This document shows, piece by piece, positions 1-11,746 of a stretch of DNA of 64,000 bases. The stretch is from Phymorhynchus buccinoides (Eukaryota > Mollusca > Gastropoda > Neogastropoda > Raphitomidae). The stretch is from the NCBI GenBank assembly GCA_017654935.2, contig CM065710.1, forward strand, positions 24,478,591 through 24,542,590. The letters are read 5' to 3'. The notes under the pieces were generated by a model, which was not told the DNA's origin, did no database searches, and worked only from the letters and a program-made list of their open reading frames with translations. The translations under genes were made by a program, and so were the position numbers. The number at the start of each line of letters is the position of its first letter. Positions within the stretch are counted from its first letter, which is position 1.

Positions 1-655
1 AAGGTTGTGGTATGCAACAGGTCAGGACGCCTAACGGTTCTCACACCACCACCACCCCCTCCTCCCAATTCTTCACCCTACTGCCCCCCCCCCCCCCCCT
101 TCTCTCCCCTTCCGAAGGCCCCAAACAATAAAAGGCTGATCAGATGACACCCAGTTCCTCCAGTGGTGGAAGGCTGACTCTGCTCGTGGATCATTAAACA
201 CCCTTCATAATACAATGACACCGCTACCACCCCTATTACAACCTTTAACCTCACAGAACCCCCAACCCTCACCCCTCCACACTAACCTTTTGTCCCCCTC
301 TGATCGCATTGGATGTCCTTTACCTCCCAACTTCAATCTCTACGATCAGCCCCTAACCCCACCCTCCTTTCCGATCATGAAGTTTTTAGGTGGGTTTTTT
401 GTGTGTGTGTGCATGCCTCCACCTTTCTGATCATGCAGTATACCCTCCTCAATCATGATCCCCCCCCCCCCCCCCCATCTTCTCCTCCTCCCACCCCTTC
501 CGCCCACCACACCTTTTCAATCATGATTTTTTTTTCTCCATTTCTTCGTCCCCTCCGATCACGGGGCATTAACAAAAGCGTGGCATGCTGTGAACTCATC
601 AGCTAAACCCTATAAGGTGGAACGAACAGCCAACTGGTTTTTTTTCTTCTTCTTT
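1..655. other. Pyrimidine-rich stretch, no gene seen
   Basis: The plus strand is strongly C/T-rich, with poly-C runs at about 84-99 and 460-476 and repeated TGATC-type islands (such as 'gatcatg' and 'gatcacg'). The ORFs that cross it are proline/serine-rich by composition and resemble no protein family I recognise. Confidence 0.5.
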
Positions 656-1202
656 TTAACCCTTTCACCGCCAATGTCGCATTTATGCACCACAATGGTT
701 AAAACACCTATGTAAAAAAAAAAAAAAAAGCATGAAATCAGGTCCTGCTAACCAAAGATCCTATTTTGTTAATTTTGGGAGGTAAGGATAGGCTTAATGT
801 TATACAGGTCACAGAGGAATTCACAATATTGCAAATAAATTTTTCTCTCTCCCCTGTTAAGCTTATAAGTTACATGGGCGCTCCTGGGAAGTTAAAAAAA
901 TCCTGTAAGGCAGGGATCCAGGGGCCGCCCAGTTAACAACAATCCTTAAAATACAAAGTTCCTGGTATAAAGGCATACAATATTTATATGTATTCGTTTC
1001 TTTTATATTCTACACATGCGAGAAACCGACAAAACGTTTATAAATAGGAAATTTGTTGCTTCTCAAATTATCATAATCCGGCGACGCCGGCTCCAGGCAA
1101 TAAAAAATTTTTTCCTGCATTTCAGGACATCCTGAAAGCAGGAGCATCCACGAGCTTAATGGTACATTTTGACTGAAATATGGCTGGCAGCGAAAGGGTT
1201 AA
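656..1202. mobile_element. piggyBac-like MITE (TTAA family 1), with nested insertion
   Basis: The element is bounded by TTAA at 656-659 and 1199-1202, with TIRs CCCTTTCACCGCCA and (degenerate) TGGCAGCGAAAGGG. TTAA duplication with a CCCTTT-type terminus is the known signature of piggyBac-type elements. The interior matches the copies at 18015-18254 and 28535-28786 (GGGAGGTAAGGATAGGC, then a 'cacagaggaatt' segment). It has no coding capacity. A second element (873-1152) interrupts the right half. Confidence 0.8.
873..1152. mobile_element. MITE with TIR CATGGGYGCTCCTG (copy 1, nested)
   Basis: It starts CATGGGCGCTCCTG and ends CAGGAGCATCCACG, a slightly diverged inverted repeat. The interior (GGCAATAAAAAA and 'tcaggacatcctgaaagcagg') matches the element at 9800-10140. 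It splits the host piggyBac-like MITE, whose other copies are continuous here. The target duplication is unclear. Confidence 0.6.
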
Positions 1203-1650
1203 AAAAACAACACCCTGCCATACATACCACCACTACTACTAGCACAACCCCTCCACTCCCCATAGATACCTTACCACGGTAGTACTTCACCACTACCAGC
1301 CAAGCCGAGGCAGAAGCTATCTGCTGGCCCCTGATCCGACACGCCTGGTCGACTCCCTAAAGACCCACGCCAACAGTTGATCCCAGCTGGCCTTAGCTGG
1401 CACACTGTCTATGCCACGCTAGAACTGACGCCGCGTCTTTTTTAATTTTATTTTCTTCTTCAGTTTTCCGTTGGGTCTATATTATATTGGGGCGGTTCAA
1501 CGGCTTCTTCCAAACTCAACCGTCTATCAAGCGAACTGAGCCGAGTTGACAAGAAAACGTTCCGACATGGAATAGACCGGCTAAGATATCGTTTCGTGGC
1601 ATACACAGTCTGTACCCGTTTGTTCCGTTATTTTGTACATGTAGCTTAGA
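1203..1650. other. Unassigned intergenic DNA
   Basis: I see no recognisable repeat or gene. Base composition is ordinary and there is no ORF worth noting. Confidence 0.4.
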
Positions 1651-1756
1651 TACAGTGGAACCTCCCTTATAAGACCTTAAAAAAATCGTCCAAAATGAGG
1701 TCTTATATAAGTGGGGGATCTTATAAGGGAGGTATTACAAGGGAGGTTCTACTGTA
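1651..1756. mobile_element. TA-target MITE, TACAGTGGAACCTCCC family (short copy)
   Basis: It begins TACAGTGGAACCTCCCTTAT and ends in a diverged reverse complement (GGGAGGTTCTACTGTA). Only about 106 bp remain, so the central CTCCCACATAAGACC segment is deleted. A TA duplication and CAGTGG-type ends fit Tc1/mariner-like MITEs. Confidence 0.75.
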
Positions 1757-1764
1757 ATACCAAT

Positions 1765-1873
1765 TACCGTATTTTTCTGACTATAACTTATAAGGCGCAC
1801 CCCCCAAATTTTACACAAAATTCAGATTCTGTTATATTTTCTTACTATTTTAGTAGTCATATTATAACTTATA
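1765..1873. mobile_element. TACCGTATTTTTC-family MITE, left part
   Basis: It starts TACCGTATTTTTCTGACTAT and continues 'aaggcgcacc', matching the full-length element at 16252-16421. The right end is missing. Confidence 0.6.
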
Positions 1874-1985
1874 AGCAGGGATCTCTGCAAGTAGGGTTAT
1901 TACCGCAAGATTTAAGCCCTTGTTGTTCAGTATCCCAAAGGGCATTCACTCTTGCAAAAGGCAGCCATTGAGTGGCCTCAAATAG

Positions 1986-2244
1986 CAGGCATCAGAATAG
2001 TCTGAAGACCAATCCTCTGAAAACCGCGGCAAAACAGTTATCTGGGCCCTAGACTGAATAGGGACAACACCGAAATGAGTTCCGAACACCACCAAAAAGG
2101 CTTAATATAGTGATAAATCGCTTTAAAATGCTATTTAACACAAAGGATAACGTTCAATAAAAAGGCAAAACCTCTGACAAGAGAAGCCAATCCTCTGTCA
2201 GAAATTCTTAATCCTTTGAAATCCTCTGACAATTCCGATGCCTG
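1986..2244. mobile_element. hAT-like MITE, TIR CAGGCATCAGAAT (copy 1, uninterrupted)
   Basis: The ends CAGGCATCAGAAT and ATTCCGATGCCTG form imperfect TIRs around 259 bp. This copy preserves the uninterrupted TTAA (2123-2126) where copy 2 (4971-5939) carries a piggyBac-like insertion. The target duplication is too decayed to call here. Confidence 0.8.
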
Positions 2245-2582
2245 AAGAGGGTTATTGGCGAGAGTTATGCCCTTGTTTGGTTAGTGCTCAACCATCTTCC
2301 CCCACCTACCCACCAAGGGCATTCACTCTTGCAAAAAGGTGTTCTTTGCAGTGGCCAACACATAACCCCTTTTACAACTTTCCTAGCAGTGTAGCACACC
2401 TAAACCGCAAAGAAAGCTAACACACACATACACCACACATACACAGAGGAAAGAAAGTCACACAGAGAGGACATAGCAAGGCAAGCGCCCCACACTTCAA
2501 AAGTCCACTCTTGACTTTAACTTAAGGCTGTGTGGGGACAAGAAAGAAAAGCAAAGAGACAGTCAAAGTCAAGAGAGAGAGG

Positions 2583-2585
<3 letters not shown>

Positions 2586-2620
<35 letters not shown>

Positions 2621-2642
2621 GAGAGAGAGAGAGAGGGGGAGG
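2586..2642. repeat. (GA)n microsatellite, imperfect
   Basis: GA dinucleotides interrupted by short G runs. Confidence 0.9.
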
Positions 2643-2733
2643 GGCCACCTGATAAGACAACTCCATTCCTGGGTTACCTGGGGTACTGTGTTTGAACAGG
2701 ATTGGACAGTTACACACACTAAACACTCTGTCC

Positions 2734-2962
<229 letters not shown>

Positions 2963-3015
2963 ATAAGAACAAAGATTTTAGGCTAAGCCTATTCTTACAG
3001 AGAGACACACAAGAG

Positions 3016-3017
<2 letters not shown>

Positions 3018-3095
<78 letters not shown>
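3018..3095. repeat. (GA)n microsatellite
   Basis: A second GA block, 60 bp after the 2739-2958 tract and separated from it by the shared 'tttaggctaagcctattc' flank. Confidence 0.95.
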
Positions 3096-3100
<5 letters not shown>

Positions 3101-3354
3101 AGAAGTTCAATACTCCCTGTCTCAGTGAGAAAGACTGAGGAGAGAAAAAGAGAGACAGAAAGCAAGTTGAAGGATTACTTCGTCAATTTCCGATTTAAGG
3201 ATGGAGATAGCTTTTTGGAATTTAAAACGATCTAGATGGACTTTAGTTATAAATTTATGTCTGAGACCATCATAAGCCGGGCAAAGGAAAAGCATTGTCT
3301 TCAGGGGACTGGGTACATAAAGGACACAACGGGGAACGGACATCTGAAGTATAT

Positions 3355-3670
3355 CTTCTTCTTCTTCTGCGTTCCCAGGCCATATGGCCATAATGGGTAA
3401 GGTACGTATGTGTCCGGTTTTCAGTTTTCACTGGTCTCCCCGCTGCGTACAGCCGACACATTCCGATTTCGGAGGAGCTGAATGGAGAAAAAATATTTGT
3501 AAGATTTTTTTGAAAAAAGGCAGGAGAATGGGCCAATAAGTCAGAAAGATAGTAGATGATAGAAAGCAAAGGGAAAAGGCAGAGTCAAAGAGAGTGACAG
3601 ATTAGAGGAAGTTACAAGCAAAGAACTTCCAGAAGGTGGGGGAACTATTTTTACCACCCCCCCCCCCGGG
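3355..3670 (-). mobile_element. GAA-tailed SINE-like retroposon, 3' module type 2
   Basis: Read on the minus strand, the body ('ttcccccaccttctggaagt' onward) is followed by a module ending CATATGGCCTGGGAACGCAG and then a GAAGAAGAAG tail, here CTTCTTCTTC at the left edge. The same body joins a different 3' module in the copies at 5589-5911, 6659-6978 and 61474-61803. There are no clear tRNA A/B boxes, so the promoter class is unknown. Confidence 0.65.
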
Positions 3671-4187
3671 AAGAAGTATACCTAAATCTGTTACTTTTCA
3701 GTTCAGTGACGCCTAGCCTAAATCGTATGAACATGTTACGGAGGTATCTTGAGTTTATTACGTCAAAATACTTTTCTGGCCCTAACGCACTTTTGAAAGA
3801 ACAATAAAGGTGGCCTTGATTCAATTTTTCTGGACCATTGTTGCAAAAAACAGTCTATTTGTCTGAATTCACTTAAGAAACCCTTAGGGTTGCCAACTCC
3901 TTGAGAAAACCACGCATAAGCAAAACTCGATGTACACATAAGTGTTTTACATGAGTAACCCATGTGGTTTTCCCTGGCTCATCCAGTGATTTCAGCATGT
4001 GGTATGTCATGCTTGCAACTCTGTCATTTGGTAAAGTACATAACCTTCACCAGAAAGCAATGCATCTAACTTTAGCAAGAACAAGCAGGGGGGTAACGAT
4101 TCAGTTCTCCATAGATACATACATTTCGTGTGTGTAAACGTACATTCAAAAAACGCTTGCATGCAAAAAAGATGGACCTTTTCTAGT
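3671..4187. other. Unassigned intergenic DNA
   Basis: No repeat family or gene recognised. The small ORFs here lack similarity I can name. Confidence 0.4.
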
Positions 4188-4970
<783 letters not shown>

Positions 4971-5106
4971 CAGGCATCAGAATAGTCAAATCCAATCCTA
5001 TGAAAACCATGGAAAAAAGGGCCATCAAGGCCCCACACTATAGAGGGGCAACACTGAAATCAGTTCCCAACACCACCAAAAAGGCTGAATATAATGATAA
5101 ATCACT

Positions 5107-5486
5107 TTAACCCTTTCACCGCCAGCCATATTTCAGGCAAGAAATCCCATTAAATTTACCTGGTTAGAGAACAAATTCCATCTGTAGTATTGGGGATTCT
5201 TCTGTGGCATATGTAAAATCATAATAATAATTGTACATTTATTAATCCTTACTTCCCAAAACTAAGACAATAGGGTTTTTGGATAATAGACCCCAATTTC
5301 ATCTGTAGTATTGGGGATTCTTCTGTGGCACATTTAAAATAATAATAATAATTGTACATTTAAGGTCTATCCTTACTTCCCAAAACTAAGACAATAGGGT
5401 TTTTGGATAATAGACCCCAATTTGTGCCTTGACATGTGTTAAATCACTGTGGTGCTAAAATGCGACTTTGGCGGTGAAAGGGTTAA
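5107..5486. mobile_element. piggyBac-like MITE (TTAA family 1)
   Basis: TTAA at 5107-5110 and 5483-5486 flank TIRs CCCTTTCACCGCCA and TGGCGGTGAAAGGG (right end with TTTGGCGG). The element contains an internal tandem duplication of about 120 bp (about 5170-5290 and 5291-5412, each with CATCTGTAGTATTGGGGATT). Copy 1 of the host at 2123-2126 shows the empty TTAA. Confidence 0.9.
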
Positions 5487-5588
5487 AATGCCATTTAAGT
5501 TAACAGTAACACAAAGGATAACACTCATTAAAAAGGCAAAACCTGACAGGAGAAGCCAATCCTCTGTCAGAAATTCTTAATCCTCTGA

Positions 5589-5911
5589 CTTCTTCTTCGT
5601 TCACTCAGTTTCCTGTCATACGAGTGCAGATGCGTCATGCTGCCGTCATGCGCCTAACTAAGAAATAGTTAGGCCCAGTATGTCCGACTTCGACTGAAGA
5701 AATCTTTGTAAGAATTTATAGAAAAAAGGCAGGAGAATGGACCAGTGAGACAGAAAGATAGCAGATGACAGTAAGAAAAGGCTAGTAAAGGCAGAGTCAG
5801 TAATGGCAGAGTCAAAGAGAATGACAGAATTAGAGGAAGTTACAACTTAAATACAAGCACAGAAGGTGGGGGAACTATTTGTACAAAAGACCCCCCGGTA
5901 TCCCCACGGGG
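5589..5911 (-). mobile_element. GAA-tailed SINE-like retroposon, 3' module type 1
   Basis: Left edge CTTCTTCTTCG is the complement of a GAA tail. The module holds a hairpin (GCGCCTAACTAAGAAATAGT) and the body ends 'ggtatccccacgggg'. The flank 'atcctctgac' occurs on both sides, but copy 1 of the host has a similar natural near-repeat, so a target duplication is uncertain. Confidence 0.7.
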
Positions 5912-6300
5912 AGTGATCCTCTGACAATTCTGATGCCTGGCAGTGAGTGAAAAGAATCAAAATCAGCTCACCTGTTTCAGTTCCTAGCCATGTGGTACAC
6001 ACAGAGCACAAGTAGTGAAAGACAGACATCCAGGCTCCCCCTTGATTCAGACCACACTGCTCCCCTCCACTGGCTCCAGCTTGACCAGTCCACTGGTGTT
6101 GTCCACTCCTCAATGACCACTGTCCAGACAGAGTAGGCCTTTATAGCACACCCCTTCAACAGTGGACAGCCACTGACCACTGACTGACCACTCCACCAAC
6201 CCCTTTCTCTACCACTCCTCTCCCCTCCCCTGCCCTCCAGTCAGTTTCTTTTCAGTGTCACTACACAGCTTTTCTCTCTCTCCTTGTGTGTGTGCAAGTG

Positions 6301-6383
6301 TGTATGGGGGGGGGGGGGGGAGGGAGGGGAGAGAGAGAGAGAGAGCAAGTGTGTATGCATGAGAGAGAGAGAGAGAGAGAGCA
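6301..6383. repeat. G-run and short (GA)n tracts
   Basis: A G run near 6307-6320 is followed by two short GA tracts interrupted by GTGTGTATGCATG. Confidence 0.85.
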
Positions 6384-6477
6384 CACTGAAAAACTTTACT
6401 GAACAAGGATAAGACATTAGGCAATCTTGAATGTCTATTCTTACAATCTGTCCTTGAGAAAGAGCAAGTGTGTACAT

Positions 6478-6603
<126 letters not shown>

Positions 6604-6658
6604 CGAGCCCCTAAAATTCGGTGACTGACACACACAAAAAGAACCTTGTCAATGAATA

Positions 6659-6978
6659 CTTCTTCGATCGCTCAGTCTCCTGTCAATCATGAGCGCAGAT
6701 GCGTCCTGCTGCTGTCATGCGCCTAACTAAAAAATAGTCAGGCCCAGCAAGTCCGACTTCAACTGGAGGAAATCTTTTTGAAAGAGCTTTTTTTTATTTT
6801 TTTTAAGGCAGGAGAATGGACCCCCTAGTAAGGCAGAAAGATAGTAGATGACAGAAAGCAAAGTGAAAAAGCAGAGTCAAAGAGAGTGACAGACTAGAGG
6901 AAGCTACAAGCTCGCACAGAATTTCCAGAAGGTGGGGGAACTATTTATACAAAAGACCTCCCCGGTACCCCCACAGGG
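6659..6978 (-). mobile_element. GAA-tailed SINE-like retroposon, 3' module type 1
   Basis: Left edge CTTCTTCGATCGCTCAG, then GCGCAGATGCGTCCTGCTGC, the GCGCCTAACT hairpin, and the body to 'ggtacccccacaggg'. Same architecture as 5589-5911 and 61474-61803. Confidence 0.7.
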
Positions 6979-7139
6979 AGGGGGTAGGGACTGAATACAG
7001 CATGCATAATCACAGCACATGCACGCACGCACACACAGACACACATCTGTCTGAATCATTACGGCGTCTGTGACATGGTGATCCAGATCATTTTTTAGTG
7101 GAAGGACGTTAAACTGAAGAACACATACACACACACATT

Positions 7140-8424
7140 GAATCACTTTTGTCAGGTGGAACCTTACTCTACATTATTTAGTGCACGGGACACACACATG
7201 CACAGCCACACACATCCATTGAGTCACTTTGTCAGGTAGAAACTTACTCTACGTTATTTAGTGCACGGGACACACATGCACAGCCACACACATCCATTGA
7301 GTCACTTTGTCAGGTAGAAACTTACTCTACATTATTTAGTGCACGGGACACACACATGCACAGCCACACACATCCATTGAGTCACTTTGTCAGGTAGAAC
7401 CTTACTCTACGTTATTTAGTGCACAGGACACACACAGCTACACATCCATTGAGTCACTTTGTCAGGTAGAACCTTACTCTACGTTACTTAGTGCACGGGA
7501 CACACACAGCTACACATCCATTGAGTCACTTTGTCAGGTAGAAACTTACTCTACATTATTTAGTGCACGGGACACACACAGCTACACATCCATTGAGTCA
7601 CTTTGTCAGGTAGAAACTTACTCTACGTTATTTAGTGCACGGGACACACACAGCTACACATCCATTGAGTCACTTTGTCAGGTAGAAACTTACTCTACGT
7701 TATTTAGTGCACGGGACACACACAGCTACACATCCATTGAGTCACTTTGTCAGGTAGAAACTTACTCTACATTATTTAGTGCACGGGACACACACAGCTA
7801 CACATCCATTGAGTCACTTTGTCAGGTAGAACCTTACTCTACGTTATTTAGTGCACGGGACACACACAGCTACACATCCATTGAGTCACTTTGTCAGGTA
7901 GAACCTTACTCTACGTTATTTAGTGCACGGGACACACACAGCTACACATCCATTGAGTCACTTTGTCAGGTAGAAACTTACTCTACATTATTTAGTGCAC
8001 GGGACACACACAGCTACACATCCATTGAGTCACTTTGTCAGGTAGAAACTTACTCTACGTTATTTAGTGCACGGGACACACACAGCTACACATCCATTGT
8101 GTCACTTTGTCAGGTAGAACCTTACTCTACGTTATTTAGTGCACAGGACACACACAGCTACAGCCACACATCCATTGTCACTTTGTCAGGTAGAACCTTA
8201 CTCTACGTTATTTAGTGCACAGGACACACACAGCTACACATCCATTGTGTCACTTTGTCAGGTAGAACCTTACTCTACGTTATTTAGTGCACAGGACACA
8301 CACAGCTACACATCCATTGTGTCACTTTGTCAGGTAGAACCTTACTCTACGTTATTTAGTGCACAGGACACACACAGCTACAGCCACACATCCATTGAGT
8401 CACTTTGTCAGGTAGAAACTTCTA
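7140..8424. repeat. 72-bp satellite/minisatellite array (about 17 units)
   Basis: The core CACTTTGTCAGGTAGAA recurs about every 72 bp. The first three units are 77-84 bp because of extra ACATGCACAGCCAC. The unit continues 'ttactctacgttatttagtg', then 'cacgggacacacacagctac' and 'acatccattga'. The four right-most units carry cattGTGtcac or a deletion instead of cattGAGtcac, so they form a distinct subfamily. Units are very similar, indicating recent expansion. Confidence 0.95.
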
Positions 8425-8545
8425 GTTGATTAACACATGCAAGCAGTGCCACACACACACTCTCTTTCTACTCAACGCCCCTCGCTCTCTCTCTCTGTGC
8501 ATCCCCTGTTTCAGTACCCTCTCTCTCTCTCACATGCACTAACTC

Positions 8546-8900
8546 TTGACCCTTTCGCGGCCAGACATTTTTCAGCGAACATTTTCTGTCAAACTTTCTT
8601 GGGCAAAGAAAAGTTGTTGTCTACAATACTGTTAATCCCCCTACAAGGCCTTTCCTGATCAAATCTGCCAAACTTAACATAAGGCCGCTATAACAGATTG
8701 TAATTCCATGCCTTTTTAGTGACAAGGGTATTAAAGACCCCCCACGTCACGTGCCACATTCCCTCTTATGCTTGATTTCTGAAGATTTCTTACCAACTAT
8801 AAGAGGGAAAACACGTGAAAACCGTGATTTTGACACGTGACGTGGTGGGTCTTTAAGTCAGTGTGGTGCAGAAATGAAACATTGGCGACCAAAGGGTTAA
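8546..8900. mobile_element. piggyBac-like MITE, diverged, with nested TTAA element
   Basis: The ends read TTGA CCCTTTCGCGGCCA and TGGCGACCAAAGGG TTAA, a diverged form of TTAA family 1. The internal text 'tttttagtgacaagggtat' and 'gtgtggtgcag' aligns to the copy at 28535-28786. It is interrupted by the element at 8731-8856. Confidence 0.75.
8731..8856. mobile_element. TTAA family 2 MITE (TIR AGACCCACCACG), nested
   Basis: TTAA, then AGACCCCCCACGTCACGTG, and at the other end CACGTGACGTGGTGGGTCT, then TTAA. The sibling host copy reads 'ggcgTTAAAtcgctg' at this point, so TTAA is the duplicated target. TTAA targets are used by piggyBac and Kolobok; I cannot decide between them. Confidence 0.75.
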
Positions 8901-9300
8901 CCCGATTCAAGGGAGGAACACACACACACACAGAGGAAACCAGGTGAAAGAAACACAAACCTTACTTCACATCCAAACCAGGCTGTGAAAGACAGACCCT
9001 TAGGCCTTCAGACCTGTCAGTTCCCTGCTATACTATACTACGCTGACCAGTCCTGTCCTCAGTCCAACGATACAAAAGGACCAGAGGTGTGTATGCCTCT
9101 TCAACAATGGACTGTCCACTTCAACACCCCACCCCTGAGTCCACTTCAACACCCCACCCCTGCAAACTCCCCAGCAAGTTTTTGTCAATGTCCTGTACAC
9201 ACACACAGAGCTACACAGGCAGAGAAACTGATAGGCAGATCAGTGTAAATTCTATCTTCAAAATCATGGGGTGGGGGTCAGAATCAATGTGATAAGTAAT

Positions 9301-9302
<2 letters not shown>
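8901..9302. other. Unassigned intergenic DNA
   Basis: Contains a short local direct repeat ('cacttcaacaccccacccct' at about 9117 and 9140). No gene recognised. Confidence 0.4.

Positions 9303-9363
<61 letters not shown>
9303..9363. repeat. (GA)n microsatellite
   Basis: About 60 bp of uninterrupted GA. Confidence 0.95.
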
Positions 9364-9366
<3 letters not shown>

Positions 9367-9723
9367 ACTCTACATCACTTTTTTCTCTTTAAGAAATTTA
9401 AGAAAGCCCCAAAGTATCTTTCTGTTGGAAGAAAGGATTCATTATCTGTGCTGGGCCTCATTTAGACATTAGCATACTATCTGCATGTAATATGGTGTGT
9501 GAGTGGGGGTGTGTGTGTGAGAGGAGATAAGAGAGAAAAGGAAAGGGTTATTAAACCCATCGTAAAAGATGAAGGCACAGTAAAAATCATTTAACAAGTT
9601 ACTGGTGACTTGACACTATAATACTAAAGTGATGGGAGAGGAGAAGAGAGAGACAGACAGACATTGTTATCTAAAGCCAACCATCAACTGGATCAAGACA
9701 GTACACACACACACAGTCACAGC

Positions 9724-9727
<4 letters not shown>

Positions 9728-9774
<47 letters not shown>
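9728..9774. repeat. (CT)n microsatellite
   Basis: About 46 bp of CT followed by CACACAC. Confidence 0.95.
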
Positions 9775-9782
<8 letters not shown>

Positions 9783-9799
9783 AATTATTAGTCCTTTTG

Positions 9800-10140
9800 C
9801 ATGGGTGCTCCTGGGAAATTTCAAAAATCCTGCAAGTCCCGGCAGAGTGCAGGAACAGCGCCCCTCCTGGAGGTTCCGGGGGGCAATGTCCCCTGGAACC
9901 TCAGTGAAGGGAAACAACAGTTTCCAATGTAATTGACAGGCTCTCGTTGCACTTTCACTTATGACGTCTTTAACCAGAAAATACATATCAGATTCTCATA
10001 ATCCAGGCAATAAAAAAAATCCATATCAGGACATTGGACTCATGAATTCAGGCAATGGACAAAAAAATCCTGAACTTCAGGACATCCTGGACACAAACAA
10101 TCCTGAACTTCAGGACATCCTGAAAGCAGGAGCATCCATG
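9800..10140. mobile_element. MITE with TIR CATGGGTGCTCCTG (copy 2)
   Basis: Starts CATGGGTGCTCCTG and ends CAGGAGCATCCATG, perfect 11-12 bp inverted ends. The flanks cttttg and tttttg suggest a 6-bp target duplication with one mismatch. The right part contains two tandem copies of an 'atcctgaacttcaggacatc' unit. Confidence 0.75.
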
Positions 10141-10744
10141 TTTTTGTATTAACAGTACGGAAACAGAAGTACATTTTCCACTTCAATGTCCTAAATATGC
10201 AGATCTTAGAAACGACTTGATTCCTGCTAAGTATCACAAGCATCCATCAATGTTTAAATTTGTGCTGTTACTTGCAGCTGAAAATACAGTAACTGTCATG
10301 ATGAATCTTGCACTTTTTGTCCACAAAGCATTAGAATTTAGAAAAAGTCTGTGCTCATGTCAACTCACTTGTAAAGGACCAAGGCCTATACAATAAGCCA
10401 TTGTGAATCTCTCTCTCTCTCTCTCTCACACACACCTAGCCTAGGTCACAATAAAATTGCATGCTGTGTACAATAATGTCATTCATCAAAGCCTAGAACT
10501 TTCCACTTTTCTATTGACAAGAGAGGCAAGGCAATACAAGGCAAGGCCTGGCTGTTATAACAACAGTAGCTAGCTAAGATAGTGTCAACACCCCCTGCAT
10601 ACCCCCCCCCACCCCCCTCTTCCCCTGTCTATTCTTCTTCCTTCAACAAAAGCCTGAATGAGACAGGGGTGGGTGTAACAAGTTGTGGGTGAAGTGGGGA
10701 GATGCCTGAAGCAACAAGTGGCTAAAATGTAGATGAAACACCCC
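10141..10744. other. Unassigned intergenic DNA
   Basis: Short (CT)n at about 10408-10428 and C-rich tracts near 10603-10618. No gene or family recognised. Confidence 0.4.
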
Positions 10745-11352
10745 CAGACCTGTTTACCCCCCCCCCCCCTGTTTAAAACCCCCCCCCCCCCCAGACACAA
10801 GTCTTGAGTAGTCTGGATAGCTGAAATGAGTAGTGTTGGTGCAAAATGTGTAGTTTTTTTCATTAAACCATCAAACAATGTTCACTGAAAATGAGTAATT
10901 AGAGCATTATTTTCCAATTATGAAGAGTAGTAGGTCCAAATTGAGTAGAATACTACTCGAAAAGAGTAAACACAATTAAAAACGTTTAACTGAGAAACAA
11001 CTGTTTGCTGTACGCAAGGAAAGGGATAGGGTTAGGATAAGCCAAGGGTTATTATAAATTGTCATGAAACAAACTGTGAAGGACAAAAACTACATACTCT
11101 AGAATTGTCTAATATCTATTACAAATTCAGGACTTTCCCTGGTACAGAACTGTTTATTCTACTCTTTTAGAGTGGCATTCTACTCAATTTGGACCTCTAC
11201 TACTCTTCAAAATTGAAAATAATGCTCTAATTACTCATTTTCAGTGAACATTGTTTGATGGTTTAATGAAAAAAACTACACATTTTGCACCAACACTACT
11301 CATTTCAACTATCCAGACTACTCAAGACTTGTGATGGGGGTAAACAGGTCTG
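10745..11352. mobile_element. Foldback made of two opposed CAGACCTGTTTAC elements
   Basis: The left arm (10745 to about 10972) and right arm (about 11147-11352) are inverted copies of the family seen at 17344-17563 and 39706-39913, separated by about 175 bp of other DNA. The outer ends are CAGACCTGTTTAC and GTAAACAGGTCTG. The flanks do not form a target duplication, so this is more likely a fold-back derivative than two independent insertions. C-runs sit at 10757-10800. Confidence 0.75.
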
Positions 11353-11746
11353 CTGGCATTGCAGTACCTGCATGTAAATGGAACAGGTCGGAGGACGTTA
11401 AACGGATTTTCACCAAGAACCAGACTTTGATTCAGACTCAATCGCGCGCGCGCACGTGCGTGCGTGTCTAAACTACAACTTTGTCTTAACAAGTACACAC
11501 ACACACACACACACCACCACCACCACCACCCCTACTGCTGAACAAGTCTTTGTAATGTGTGGTGGTTCTGGTTCACACATACATGGGAGGGAGGGAGGGG
11601 AGGAAGGATGGGCCTTGAGAATTTGAAAGAAAGAAAGGGAAGAAAGAGAGTAAGTTTTTTTAAAGACTGGGAAGGAAAAGGCTGGCTCAGTCTCTGAAGC
11701 TTGAAAATGGTTGTCAGTCAATCAATGGACCACCATCAGCCTTTAA
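11353..11746. other. Unassigned intergenic DNA
   Basis: Includes a (CG)/(CA) stretch at about 11442-11515 and a GGAGGGAGG-rich piece. The phrase GAGGACGTTAAACGG resembles a motif seen in several retroposon-like pieces of this window. Confidence 0.35.

Larger units (their letters stand above)
4971..5939. mobile_element. hAT-like MITE, TIR CAGGCATCAGAAT (copy 2, with two insertions)
   Basis: The outer ends CAGGCATCAGAAT and ATTCTGATGCCTG match copy 1, with an approximate 6-bp duplication (acagtg/gcagtg). It is about 710 bp longer than copy 1 because a piggyBac-like MITE (5107-5486) and a GAA-tailed retroposon (5589-5911) sit inside it. Removing both restores roughly the 259-bp length of copy 1. 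Confidence 0.8.

Noticed and set aside
5575..5930. 10-bp target duplication (atcctctgac) for the retroposon at 5589-5911
   Set aside because: The uninterrupted paralogue has a natural near-repeat (aatcctttga aatcctctga) at that site, so the match may predate insertion.
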